The notes beneath the pieces were generated by a model. The model searched no databases. It had not been told where the DNA came from and saw only the letters and a list, made by a program, of their open reading frames with translations. This document shows, piece after piece, positions 12,401 to 21,875 of a stretch of 64,000 nucleotides of DNA. The position numbers and the translations under genes are program-made. The first letter of the stretch is position 1. The number at the start of each line of letters is the position of its first letter. Origin of the DNA: Platynereis dumerilii (Eukaryota > Annelida > Polychaeta > Phyllodocida > Nereididae); NCBI GenBank assembly GCA_026936325.1, contig JAPTHN010000037.1:4155013-4219012 (forward strand). The letters are read 5' to 3'.

Positions 12401-15400
12401 TTTTTACACTATTTTGGAGAAATCAAAAGAACGTGTAGAAAGAGATCAGTCATGATTCCTTAGTGAAAAACACCTATGTTGTTCTTTAAGGCTTATCATT
12501 TACTTAGGTAAGGATATATATATAGGTTATGTAAGGGTGTAACTTTGAGTGCTTTTCTGGATTTTTGCCATTTTACAGCATTTTGGACAAGTTAAAAAAA
12601 TAAGATGAAAAACAATGCCTCTTTGCTAAGGCTCTGTATATAAAAGACCGTTGAGGCTATCCATGTTTTTGTATGACCAATTTGTATTAGACTGTTCTAA
12701 AAAGTTATAAAATTTATATTTGACATTACTGAGAATGTAGGGGTAGTTTTGCCATTCACATGTTTCTTAGATTGATCTTAAGGGTGTTTTTTTTTCCTTT
12801 TTCGAAAGTATGCTTAATTGGCGAGGCTCTGAAGAAAAATGTATATGAATAAGAATGATTTTATTTGTAAAATGTATGTATTAGATGGCATTCTTAAAGC
12901 TAGTATGAATGGCTTTTTGATAAGATATGGAAAGGATGGGCATGCTGACCAGAGCAAAAAATTTCTTGATTTTGCCTTTTTTTGCAATATTTTTAACAAA
13001 TCAAAAGAATGCCTATTTGCTAAGGCTGTGTAAAAAAAAAAACCTATTCGGCTAATTGTGATTTTCTCTGTGAAATACACAGGGGCGGACTGGCCCTATG
13101 AGCCAGAGGGCAGTGCCCAGGGGCCCACCACCCCAGGGGGGCCCACCAGCAACCTACAAAAAATCTAAGTCATCAAAAAATGATTTAAAAGAGAAAACAA
13201 AATCGAATTCTGGGCCTAAAAAGTCTTCAATTGAGACTTGACAACGTGACAAACAATGAAGTAAAGGGCCCCTCATAGAAGAACTTCTGGGGACCCTCTC
13301 TCAGTGTCGGATATGGTCCACCAGGAGGGCCCTGTAGGTGCCCTGAGATTATACCTATGTTCTGCTAATGTAATGGATTTTGATGAACTTATTATTGAAA
13401 AAGCATGACAGTGTAAGCCAGTATAGGAAGCAGCAACATTGGCTGCTAATTTCAACTAGAATACAATTCAAACTCATGTTAACAATTTGGAAAGCAGTAA
13501 ACGGACAAGCTCCCTTGTATATTCAAAAGATGATCCAGCCAAAATCTGAACGAAACTGTAATCTAAGAAGCAATAATAAAATGCTCTTAAATGAACCAAC
13601 TTCCTTCAACAAAAACAAAATGAAGACCGAGCCTTCTCGCATGCCGCTCCAAAACTGTGGAACCAACTCCCAGAGATTGTCTAAAACACTTGAAGGCTTC
13701 AAGAGAAATCTTAAAACTTACCTATTTAAGAGTTTCTACAAATAAATTGATCATGCACAAGCGCTGGTGAGCAGTTTACTGGAATTAGCGCTATATAAAT
13801 GCCTATTATTATTATTATTAATAAAATTAGAACGTAAACTTGAAAATGCCGCTATTGCAATAATAGGGGCCCGCCAATGATTTTGCCCAGGGGCCCACTG
13901 TGGGGCCAGTCCGCCCCTGGAAATACATGTATTAGATTATGTCCTTTAAGCCTGTATATCTGACTTCACTGAGAAATTAGAGGAAGGCTTCCTATATGGG
14001 AGCAACAAACAGCGGTTTTCTCGATTTTTGGCGTTGTTGCACCATTTTGAAGAAATCAAAAAGAATGCCTATTTGCTGAGCCTGGATAGAAAAACCTTAA
14101 TAGGGTAACCATGATTTTTTTAATGAAATACATGTCTTAGATGGTGCTCTTTAAGGTTATGTATTCAACTTTACTGAAAATATGGGGTTAGGTGTGCTAC
14201 TCTCATGTTTCTTAGGGTGATTTTCACTTTTTTTCACTTTCTTGAAAGTATGCTTATTTTCCGAGGTTCTGTGGAAAATGTAAATATGAATAAATTTTAT
14301 TTTATTAGTGAAACATATGTATTAGATGATTTACTTTGAGGTTGCATGACTGGCTTTCCTAGTTAATTAGGGGGAACAGCTCTATTGGTGTATCTCAGAC
14401 CAATTTTCTTGATTTTGCCTTTTTTCACGTTCTGAACAAGTCAAAAGAATACATATGTGCTGAGGCTGTGTAGAAAAACCTTATTGGGCTAACCATGATT
14501 TTTTAATACAATAAGTGTATTAGATTATGTTCTTAACAGTGGTATATCTGACTTCCTTGAGAAATAAGGGGAAGGCTTTTCATATGGGAGTAGCTTACAG
14601 TGGTTTTCTCGATTTTCGGCATTTTTGCACCATTTTCAAGAAATAAAAAGAATGCCTATTTGCTGGGGCTGGATAGAAAAACTCTAAAAGGCTAACCATG
14701 ATATTTTTAATGAAATATATGTCTCATATGCTGTTCTTTAAGGCTATGTATTCAAATTTACTGAAAAGATAGGGATAGCTTTGCCATTCACATGTTTCTT
14801 AGGGTGTTTTTAACGTTTTTTGATTTTTAACAAAAGATGCTTATTTGCCGAGGCTCTAAAAAAAAAACTTATGAGAATAACCGTGATTTTTTTAATGGAA
14901 TTTGTCAACTAACAGCTGTAGTTTTAGCCACTTATAATGGACTATCAGGGTAGGCGTGTTCAGACTGGCAATTTGAGGATATTTATTTTCAATTTCTACA
15001 CATTTCCAAATTTGCAAAAGTCGAGAAAATACTGCCGCACTAAGTGGGGTATACAGAAATGCCTATTTACAGGAGAAATGTAAAACCTGGCAAAAATGTT
15101 ATTTATGAATGTAGAAAGTGAACCTAGTTTACATTGTGGCCATGGCATCTATAAAAAAAGAGCAGGATATCCTCAAATATGCACTGTATTATTGAACTGA
15201 AAACGTCAAAAATTGGTCCAAAAGGCGATTGTCGGCCATTTTGTTTAAATAGCTCTCCTGGAAAGGCAAATTTATAGAAATGATAACTGATGGTCAGGTT
15301 TTTCTTCGATCAGTTGTGGTAACATCTCCACCAAATTTCGTTCAAATCCGCTGACCCCCACTTTCCACCAAATCCTTGATGCTCTCAGAAAACCTCTCTT

Positions 15401-18400
15401 ACCTATAGCACCAAAATACCCATTCTACTACATGTACTTGTATTGGAGAAGTAATTGATGTCAAATCGTAAATTTCAAACAACTATCTCATCTCTAAACT
15501 TCTTTAAACCTGATGAACAGATGGATGTCTTGGATAATTAAAGCTATACGTCCTTTTTTTACATACTTAGGTAGGCCAATTGGAACAGAATGACAACTCA
15601 ATGAGGATGCCTTAAAAATTTAGAGATTCAATGCCTTAAGGAATGAGTCCACATCTAATTTCTAAACCTACAGTAGTAGTTGAGAAATTAATCATCAACT
15701 TTCAAGAGTTTTATGGTCTCATTTCAAACATTAGCAAAGTCAGTTTTGTTATCGCTTGAGCAGATCATTGTTGAGCACAGAACTAAGACAGCATTACACA
15801 ATGGGCCATGGTATTCTGGATTATATTATGCACAACACACTAAATGCAAACATATCTTTTTTTGAAGCGTAAGTCCATAAATTCAGTCCATCATTGAAAT
15901 CTGTGTGATGTCTAGAATAGTCGAGGAGTGACTCATTTTGGACGGGAGGTCAGTCCATCAGGTCAACAAATTATGAAAGCATGTGTAACCTTATTGGCCA
16001 AGTTATTGCTAAGTTCTAGAAAAGTACATAATATACGTCAACTCTGGCAGTTCTGGCAGGGGTCACAAATTCACCACAGTCCACAGCACCGATGTATGCA
16101 CTTGCAATATACAGTTAAAATCACCAGAGCATTCCACATTGACATGCTGCATCGCTTTCAACCTTGCAGTTGCAGTCATTTCAATGCCTTTGAAGTTTAT
16201 GATTAAAGATTTCACATAAAAAGGCCAGAAGGTCAGAGAGAAATCTATACGCTGAGCAATGAACCAAGAAATGGTGCTTTCAGTGTATGTCTGAGGACTG
16301 ATTTTGTTTATGAATATTTGGAGAAAATAAGAACAGTAAACAAACTTGACTTCATCCAGAAAAACAATTTATGTATACAAGGCATATTTGCAATTTATGG
16401 CATGAATCAGTGCGTCATAATGCAAGAAAAGACATCCTGTTCACAAAGCAATGCATAAAATAGTCACCATTGCAATGTATGTGTACCCAATTCCCTTCAA
16501 TCTCTCAACTAATGGATAAGATTTGGTACGAGACTTTTCACATCCAGTATTCAATGCCAGGAAAGAATTTCAAGAGAGTGAGCTACTGCGAAATGCACCC
16601 CATCAAAGGAGCTTTGCATCGTTAATTCAAGGTTGATTGGGACAAGAGAATGACAGGAAAGAGAGGTGAAGGATGACTGAAACAGTCGTCCAACATGATA
16701 GAGCTTAAAGAGATTTGGCCAGAACGGCAATCAAACCCGGGACCCAGTCATTGTAAGCCCAGAGCACAACCAACTGCACTACCAACCCCTGCACAGGTCT
16801 ACAGGTCCTGAAGATGGAAAGGCAGCACAATGCATCGGAAGCCCTGCAAGGGCCCCAGTACTTTAAAAAGATCAAATCGGAACAACCATCATTTTATTCA
16901 TTTAATGATAACAATGAAAGCATTTGAGCATTGATTTGATTTCCAATTACTGCATTGTAGGAGAAACCTAAAGAAAATATTTTCTCAAAAATATCCATAT
17001 CTTTAATACAACATTATTCTCAGCACCTCATATGATATATTAGCACATGATGAAACAACATTTCACAACAGCAGCATCAGTATATATGATGATAACTATT
17101 CATATTTGCAAAGTATTCACCATGCAGCAATTTGACTGACAGAATCAGATGCACACAATGGACAGAGCATAGTCAGCACACCAAGGGTGCCACACAGCTA
17201 TTCACAGAAATTGGCTGAAATATGAAACCACTTTGGATGAGTCATCACAACATGGGGATTGAGGAACATATATAAACACTGCGCAGTGTTGTATATAGTG
17301 TTATATTTTAGATATTTATACATTCAGAGCATGTCCAGCTTTGTTCAATGTTTCAATACAGAATTATATGATGTTTAGATTTTGCAGGATCATACAGTTT
17401 ACGTGTAATAAGACTTGAAAACCATTTCTGGTCAAGTTCTGGACACTGAATCATAAAATCCCCAGAAGTTTCATATTGAGCATGATCCATCACTATCTTT
17501 AGCTCCCTCACACGAGATGGTTGGATAATTGGGCAACTGTATTTATGCACTTGGTAGGCCAATTAGGACAACAGGAGGACAGCAATGTGGCGAAGGATGA
17601 TTGAAACTGCTATGAAACATAGGTCAAGATGACCTGGACATAGCTGTAATCAAACCAGGGACCCAGGGATTGGATGGATTGATGATTCGGGCTTTACTTC
17701 CTGTATTTATGCACTTGGTAGGCTAATTAGGACAGGGGGAGGACACGGCAGTGAGGTGAAGGATGATTGAAACAGCCTTCCAACATTGGCCCAGGTGACC
17801 CGGCAAGAGCTGGATTCGAACCCTGGACCCAGCGATTGGCAGCCCAGCACGCTACCACCAGACCAACCCAGAGTACTACATTCTGAACTAACCCAGTTCT
17901 ACACTTCTGCTGAACCCAGTTCCACACTTCTACAGAACAGTAATGAAGACCTGAATGAAGAACAACAACCATGAGGCCATCCATGAGTCACTTTAACTTC
18001 AAAAGATTAAAAATATTTTAGACAGCCAAAGATAGCCCAGAACCTCTATTTGTCTTCTAATCAATAAACTGATAAGTATTTATACACAGTACATTTATAA
18101 ATATATGTGGAAGATACCGTATAACGATGCATTTGTGAGATTCTTGAAAGAATATACACTCGAGTTTTGCTTATACAATAATTCGTCTTGATAAAAAATA
18201 GTGCTAAAATGCAAATAACAAAGGTTACAAAACAGAGGCAACGCATAACAAAAATATTGTATACTAACAAAAACATTTGATCACAAAATGATTTAAATCC
18301 AAACTAGATATGCTAGGTCATGGAATTGGCAGAGCTCTAATCATCAAAAGTAACAATTTCGACACACCTGTATGATGCCAGCACCTGTCATTTACTTATA

Positions 18401-21400
18401 ACTCTTCAGGTGCATCTATCACGACCATCAATAAACAGATTGTTCTTTCTCAAATTGCACCCAGCACTCAAAATAAATCTGTCTACCAGCAAGTCAATAG
18501 TCGACACAGCAAGATCATGCATTTAAAATACTTAATTGATTATGCCAAGCATGAAAACAATAATATCATTTATATCAAATGATAGTCTATTTCCTTCATA
18601 GTGTAATGATGACTATGCGAGTATTGTTAATTTAATTAGAACAACTAATAATAAAAAAATGTCAATCATGGCATCATGACAAAGAAATGGAGGCTTTGAG
18701 ATAGATTGTATCAGACACGTTCCTAGTTGCTCTGTACTAAGACTTTACCAATGACAATGAAGCATCAGTATTATTTTGGATATTTAGTACACTTCGGAGT
18801 AATCATCATATATGATAAAGATTGTCATCATGAATACATGTATTTATTTTTAGAGGTGTACAAATTTTAAGGTGAAGTAGTATCGTAAACATGATGTATA
18901 CTTTATTAGGTAAGTATTGCACATAGAACGAGATGTTGTTTTATGACATCAATGCATTTCTTAGGGCCAAAATTTCATTAGCCACAGCGGCAAAGTATGA
19001 GTGAAATGCCTCCATGTGTGGCTAATTCACAGCCAAAATCATGCAATTAGCCACATGGAGGTTGCATTAGCCAATGCTAATGGCTGAGAAAAGCATTGTT
19101 TATGACAAAAGCTGCAAGCGGGGGCATCAGAAGAAAGAACTTCATGAATGTCAGGTACCAGAAGAACCCCATAACATGAATCACATCGTTTTTTTGCCTG
19201 AACTGCACAGGTTTCTATGGATTTTCAAAAATCCCACACACCATAAACCCAGGGGTGACCCTTTCAAAACACCTATGGATTAGGGCAGAATTATGTTGTC
19301 AACTTTATCCTTATAATATTAACAGAGACCCAGGGAGCAACATCAGAGAGCCTTTAATCATGCTAATTACTGACAATTGGTGACTGATTGAGACTGACTG
19401 GTTACATAAGCTCCGTATGTAACATTAATTACAGAACAACATGCCCAATTAGCAAGTTCTCTCAAATTGTCGGAACAGGTCCTTATGCATCCAATTAGCA
19501 GCCAATTTATGGGTGAACTAAATGCAGCTACAATGTATTGCCTTGTTTACCTATGTCCAGTGGATATTGTCTACAAGACTAAAATTTCAATGTCATACTA
19601 ATAAAGGCCTACAAAAGAACTCATATTTACAGATGCCGGTAAGGGAACCATCAAACAAGAATCCAAGGATTCAAAGCCTGGGGTATGCAAGATACACTGC
19701 ATTGGGCGCAAGAACAAACCTCCGGTTTCATGAATAACCTTGTACACAAGGTCTTCCAATGGTTGGGTCTTGTGACCCTGAGAAATTGGTAAAAGGTCAT
19801 CCTAGGTCAACCTAATTTCAGAGGTCAATATGTTGCATAATTTCTGTCACCATAACAATCCTAAGTTCAGGCATTCATGGATTACCTTTAAATAAAAAAG
19901 GTTTGTCACTGATTAGGCCCTGTAACCTTGAAAAGCAGGTCAAGGTCATTGAATGCGGACACATCCAAGAGGAGGATCTATAGGCCTATGGTCAATGGTC
20001 CCTACCAGAACGGCATTCTGAACTTCAGACATTCACAAGTCAACCTATACACAAATTCTCTCAGTGTCTTGACCCTGTGATCTTGAAAAGTAGGTCAAGG
20101 TCACTGAAGGGACTCGTCTGAGAGGAGGATGTGGTAAATAATCCCCACCAGTATGACATTTTATACTTCAGGCATTAATGAAGTGACTTAATATGCTGCA
20201 CAAGGTCTTTCGGTGTTTTGGCCTTGTGACCTTGAAAAGTAGGTCAAGGGCATCCATATTAAACAGCAGCCATAGTTTTAAATGGAATAGCCCTAATAGA
20301 ATTTCGGTACTGTTGCCAACATAGGGCCAGGTGACCCGGCAAGAGCTGGATTCGAACCATGAACCCAGTGATTGGCAGCCCAGCACGCAACCACTGAGCT
20401 AAACCTCCTCCCTAGAAGCAATGAGGCAAAAGGATGACAGAAACTGCTGTCCAACAGGTGTTTTAATCAGAGCGGCCATCAAGCTGCAGGATGATCGAAA
20501 CAACTGCTCTTGAAAGATGTAATCTATATTGGAAATGACTCAAATGACCACTGCAACTATTTAACTATCCACTGAGCCAGTTCACTTCAGTTGAGGCTTA
20601 CCATCATTTCCAAGTGTCATTGGGTGTTGCTTCATTGCACAACCAAGTCATTGCCATAGGAGGTCAAACTATTTTCTGCACTCCTTTAATACTTAAATTA
20701 TCATCCAAACTTCAACCACTGGGATTGCAACAATCAAATCACTCAATACAGCAGACATACACCACAGTGGCATCCCTATGAGCACGGGGAGGGGGGGGGG
20801 ATTCGAGACCCCCTAGTTACGCCACTGATACACCAACATAGTGAGAGACTCTCACTCAGAGCAGGGTGAACTCTTATGCTCGGTGGATTGGTATTACCTG
20901 ACCTGTGAGATCTGAACAGGGTCACACATGTCACTCTATAAAATTGTCGCAAGTATATCATGCTTAATGTAAACATTACTAAACAATATGCAAACACTCA
21001 CCCCTCATCAGTCTCGTTGACCATGTCACAGATGGAGATGTTGAGTCCCCAGTTCTCCGATGCAAGGCTCCCATCGGTGGCTTGCTCTGAAAACAGTTAT
21101 CAAAGTTAGGCCTGTAACTACAGTGTACACTTCACAGACATCACGTTGGCGGAGTATTTCTATTGGATGCAAAGTGTACAAAAATAACTCCGATTTTATT
21201 TTCACCCTAATTAAAAGAAATATTATAATTTTGCAAAATTGCACTAAGTTATTAACTTGAAAGATGGGTGTGTCCATTCAAATTCAATGCATATTTTCAA
21301 AGAAAAATTATAATATATTATGAAACTTAGGAAACAACTTTAAGATAGAAACTGCATACATTTAATATGATTAATATATGGCACTATTAAATCTCAATAC

Positions 21401-21875
21401 TACTGAGTCAATAGACAATAGCCACAATACAACAATACACAATGTAACACAATGACAGCAACAGCCAAGACAAGAGCTGTCATTGCAGTGACAGTGACAG
21501 TGAGTGAATGATTGCCTGACCCTTGCCTTTGTCACCAACAGTAGCATGACTGCAATAACAGCCTGGCATTTTGTAATCTTTACAACTGTCATCGTGCAGA
21601 TTTCTGCGCCGCAGCTTGCCAGGCAAGGGTGAGATTTGTTTTGAAAGGGACAAGATCATTTTGACAGCTGAGAGAAGAGCAGAGATCCAAACATTCGCGG
21701 CCTGTCAGCGGCCTTCAGCAGCGAAATAGAGGGCAAAACTGATATGAAAATGATAGACAAATATGTAATTTTACACGTTAACCATAAATAAGGACGAAAT
21801 AGAGAAGGGCAACCCACCTATGAGCTGACCGACGGGAGTGCTAAAAGGGTTTCCTCCTCCGAACAAGGCGGCCAT
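443..21875 (-). CDS. TOM1/TOM1L2: TOM1/TOM1L2-type VHS-domain protein, first six coding exons (3' part outside window)
   Basis: Endosomal adaptor of the TOM1 family, which binds ubiquitinated cargo, TOLLIP and clathrin. Coding exons in transcript order are 21875-21818, 21086-21002, 3070-2986, 1892-1746, 1143-1009 and 511-443. All junctions are GT-AG and the phases agree, giving 193 residues. The protein starts [16 protein letters not shown], and VHS residues follow ([73 protein letters not shown]), close to vertebrate TOM1/TOM1L2. The VHS domain covers about residues 14-150. A Pro/Thr-rich linker begins in exon 6. The GAT domain and C-terminus must lie left of base 443. Intron 2 is about 17.9 kb and holds the large foldback structure. 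The start codon is at 21873-21875, head-to-head with DRC3. An invertebrate gene probably represents both vertebrate paralogues. Confidence 0.95.
2130..2305 (-). repeat. SINE-A copy, degenerate
   Basis: Older, diverged copy directly abutting a better copy on its right. It retains the B-box-like 'ggaattgaaccc' region and the 'gggacccaacaatagg' head, plus the 'gatggatggatgg' 3' tail. The pair suggests insertion of one SINE into the tail of another, or a local duplication. Confidence 0.65.
2313..2515 (-). repeat. SINE-A copy, near full length, tRNA-derived
   Basis: Read on the minus strand it starts with a tRNA-like head: an A-box-like TGGTCAAGTGGTAGC and a B box close to GGTTCGAATCC (GGTTCCGAATCC here). 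A tRNA-unrelated body follows, and a (ATCC)-type tail that shows as 'gatggatgatt' on the plus strand. Length is about 200 bp. It lies in TOM1 intron 3. Confidence 0.82.
3416..3818. mobile_element. Near-perfect palindromic (foldback) MITE
   Basis: About 400 bp that is one long hairpin. The left arm begins ATATGGGCAATTCCG and the right arm ends CGGAATTGCCCATAT. The arms pair almost throughout and meet near 3617 at GTCGGACGTACA / TGTACGTCCGAC with a loop of about 8 bases. There is no coding capacity. The superfamily is uncertain because no unambiguous target duplication is visible. It lies in TOM1 intron 2 just upstream (gene sense) of exon 3. Confidence 0.85.
3861..3937 (+). repeat. SINE-A fragment, opposite orientation
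   Basis: Short piece with the SINE-A 3' part in plus orientation: 'gtcctcctcctgtctta', then 'gcgtaaatacaggacgtaaag' type sequence and a 'catccatcc' tail. It is the only copy I found in this orientation. Confidence 0.6.
4065..4276 (-). repeat. SINE-A copy, near full length
   Basis: Contains the exact B box (minus strand GGTTCGAATCC), a tRNA-like head ending near 4270, the common body and a (ATCC)-type tail at 4065-4085. It lies 250 bp outside the left end of the foldback structure. Confidence 0.82.
5611..6540. mobile_element. 930 bp TIR transposon, TA target duplication, non-autonomous
   Basis: Terminal inverted repeats CCGTAATATGGGGTGA / TCACCCCATATTACGG, flanked by TA on both sides (5609-5610 and 6541-6542). 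The motif GGGTGAATTGGGACA recurs just inside both ends (5619-5655, 6325-6365, 6515-6530) in both orientations. The opposite arm of the foldback (near 14318-14330) carries the uninterrupted 'ctaatacatatg' site, so insertion and the 2 bp duplication are directly seen. No transposase is visible. TA duplication suggests the Tc1/mariner or ISL2EU type, but the family is not settled. Confidence 0.9.
7060..7213 (+). mobile_element. Retroelement 3' end with poly-A tail (LINE-like, 5' truncated)
   Basis: The opposite arm lacks this stretch. It ends with 'gtcaataaattcaaattc' repeats and a run of A (7200-7212), as expected for the 3' end of a 5'-truncated non-LTR element. No coding part is left, so the family is unknown. 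The left boundary is approximate. Confidence 0.55.
7545..7700. repeat. T/C-rich polypyrimidine tract
   Basis: Low-complexity CTTT/CTTC-rich DNA at the left side of the foldback core. It mirrors the larger polypyrimidine tract at 11225-11880. Short open frames here (Phe/Ser/Leu only) are low-complexity artefacts. Confidence 0.85.
7778..7850 (+). repeat. Dispersed repeat R1 ('aacaagaatccgaggattc')
   Basis: Shares about 70 bp with 25946-26030 in a DRC3 intron: 'aacaagaatccg', 'ggattcaaag', then 'ggcagtgattaacatggaatgggt'. A shorter match is at 19655-19680. The palindrome GAATCCGCGGATTC is at its core. Ends are not defined, so the class is unknown. Confidence 0.65.
9435..9780 (+). promoter_or_regulatory. 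Promoter-like block: three tandem upstream units, TATA box, initiator
   Basis: Three tandem units (about 9435-9520, 9521-9598, 9599-9660) share 'gtaattgcaatcattagacact' type sequence and a C/EBP-like ATTGCAAT. A TATA box (TATATAAAG, 9672-9680) follows, then an initiator-like TTCAGT with A at 9703, about 31 bases downstream of the TATA start, the usual distance. A good 5' splice site (AAAAG|GTATTT) comes near 9777. No long reading frame follows, so the transcript, if any, may be non-coding or belong to the enclosing element. Motif-based inference only. Confidence 0.45.
10295..10699. mobile_element. Mutator-like MITE, copy 1 (9 bp target duplication)
   Basis: Flanked by the perfect 9 bp direct repeat CAGTCCTGC (10286-10294 and 10700-10708). 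Ends are CATACTCGCCCT and, reversed, CAAACTCGCCCT. The body matches 39086-39474 (shared CTAGCGGAGAGCCAGTTC near the left end and 'ccgagtgag' near the right). The 9-10 bp duplication and short inverted ends fit a non-autonomous Mutator-like element. It lies in the foldback core. Confidence 0.8.
11225..11880. repeat. Large polypyrimidine tract with 12 bp minisatellite
   Basis: About 650 bp of almost pure C/T on the plus strand. At 11613-11755 it becomes a regular array of GTCTTCCTTTCT (about ten copies) that grades into GTCTGTCTTTCT. Long mirror-symmetric polypyrimidine DNA of this kind can form triplex structures; that is inference. The open frames it yields (Phe-Leu-Ser-Val repeats, or Lys-Gly-Arg-Gln on the other strand) are artefacts. 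Confidence 0.92.
12198..12290. repeat. 11 bp tandem repeat (ATGTTGTCACA)n
   Basis: Eight near-identical copies of an 11 bp unit head to tail, ending in one diverged copy (ATGTTGTCATG). Homogeneous enough to be recent. It lies in the foldback core just before the right arm. Confidence 0.95.
13080..13919. mobile_element. hAT-type transposon with nested LINE end
   Basis: Terminal inverted repeats CAGGGGCGGACTGGCC / GGCCAGTCCGCCCCTG with a perfect 8 bp target duplication GAAATACA (13072-13079 and 13920-13927). The left foldback arm shows the empty site with a single copy (as TGTATTTC). Subterminal 'ccaggggcccac' recurs near both ends. No hAT transposase is seen. The middle (about 13395-13820) is a LINE end, so the original element was only about 400 bp. 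Confidence 0.93.
13395..13820 (+). mobile_element. LINE 3' end, CR1/L2-like, 5' truncated, inside the hAT element
   Basis: Encodes the C-terminal tail of a non-LTR retrotransposon ORF2: [29 protein letters not shown], then [17 protein letters not shown] in another frame, then [16 protein letters not shown]. The frame shifts between these blocks, so the copy is dead. It ends with the typical 'gcgctatataaatg' and an (ATT)n tail at 13800-13820. The same 3' end occurs at 46750-46830. Confidence 0.85.
15513..15610 (-). repeat. SINE-A fragment
   Basis: Diverged 3' part: 'gatggatg', 'tacgtcctttttttac', 'ggtaggccaattgg' and 'tcaatgagga'. It lies about 110 bp right of the foldback end. Confidence 0.55.
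16618..16792 (-). repeat. SINE-A copy, diverged
   Basis: Retains 'aggtgaaggatgactgaaacag', 'cgtccaacat' and the B-box-like 'gcaatcaaacccgggaccc' head region. The 3' tail is poor. Confidence 0.65.
17517..17670 (-). repeat. SINE-A copy, part of a tandem pair
   Basis: Diverged copy with 'gtatttatgcacttggtagg', 'gcgaaggatgattgaaac' and 'gggacccaggg'. A fuller copy abuts it on the right, the same arrangement as at 2130-2515. Confidence 0.7.
17671..17870 (-). repeat. SINE-A copy, full length, best preserved
   Basis: Best example of the family. On the minus strand it has an A-box-like TGGTCTGGTGGTAGCG near 17868, the exact B box GGTTCGAATCC (17822-17812), then 'gctcttgccgggtcacc', the body, and a tail ending 'atcatcaatccatcc'. 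The pol III promoter boxes and tRNA-like head show descent from a tRNA gene. Confidence 0.87.
17871..19650. other. Intronic DNA with no gene seen
   Basis: AT-rich TOM1 intron 2 sequence. Short tandem 'cccagttctacacttctgc' (two copies near 17890-17940). An imperfect hairpin at 19010-19065 (CCTCCATG...TGGCTAATT pairing with AATTAGCCACATGGAGG, 2-base bulge, ~20 base loop). No splice-supported exon or recognisable protein. Confidence 0.6.
19740..20270. repeat. ~150 bp tandem repeat carrying nuclear-receptor half-sites
   Basis: About four diverged units at roughly 19770, 19925, 20080 and 20225. Each contains a block of the form TGTGACCTTGAAAAGTAGGT followed by CAAGGTCA. That block holds an inverted pair of TCAAGGTCA, the extended half-site bound by ERR/SF-1/FTZ-F1-type receptors. 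Whether any receptor binds is unknown; the repeat may simply be a degenerate transposon array. Confidence 0.7.
20300..20515 (-). repeat. SINE-A head and adjoining fragment
   Basis: Good tRNA-like head (B-box region 'gctggattcgaaccatg', 20346-20362, and A-box side 'cagcccagcacgcaaccact'). A second, poorer fragment with 'gcaatgaggcaaaaggatga' follows. Confidence 0.65.
20765..20827. mobile_element. 63 bp hAT micro-MITE with 8 bp target duplication
   Basis: Starts CAGTGGCATCCCTATGAG and ends CTAGTTACGCCACTG, which are inverted ends of the common CAGTGGCGTARCTAGGG hAT type. It is flanked by a perfect 8 bp duplication ATACACCA (20757-20764 and 20828-20835). Nearly all internal sequence is gone; a G run remains at 20790-20800. 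It lies 175 bp downstream (gene sense) of TOM1 exon 2. Confidence 0.85.

Larger units (their letters stand above)
4530..15401. mobile_element. ~10.9 kb foldback-type inverted-repeat element with nested insertions
   Basis: Two long arms in opposite orientation share the same outer terminus: TAAGAGAGGTTTTCTGAG at 4530 and its reverse complement ending at 15401. The match runs continuously inward. Examples are 4545-4860 against 15080-15385 and 4890-5040 against 14890-15060. The arms then continue as degenerate tandem units of about 200 bp. The core (about 7390-12370) is AT-rich with microsatellites, a MITE and a promoter-like block. I see no transposase, polymerase or other recognisable protein in it. 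A target duplication is not clear (CTAT lies near both ends but the ends do not align exactly). It resembles Foldback/TU-type elements in structure. The alternative is two copies of one element inserted in opposite orientations. It sits entirely within TOM1 intron 2. Confidence 0.75.
12375..15401 (-). repeat. Right arm of the foldback structure
   Basis: Reverse-complement partner of 4530-7385, with the same ~200 bp degenerate tandem units (core 'aaaagaatgcctatttgct' at about 13003, 14058, 14445, 14650 and others). It is interrupted by the 840 bp hAT-type transposon at 13080-13919, whose empty site is intact in the left arm near 6930-6950. Apart from insertions the outer ~500 bp differs from the left arm at only scattered positions. 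Confidence 0.8.

Noticed and set aside
4530-15401. Polinton or other large virus-like element, because of long inverted ends
   Set aside because: No polymerase, integrase, capsid or protease frames are visible, and no 6 bp target duplication. The arms are tandem-repeat DNA. It is better described as a foldback.
4530-15401. Assembly artefact causing the inverted repeat
   Set aside because: The two arms differ by point changes and by independent insertions with proper target duplications, which a copied contig would not show.
17810-17870. tRNA gene suggested by A and B boxes
   Set aside because: The same tRNA-like head recurs in about a dozen copies with a fixed non-tRNA body and (ATCC)n tail, and no complete cloverleaf is seen. 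It is a SINE.
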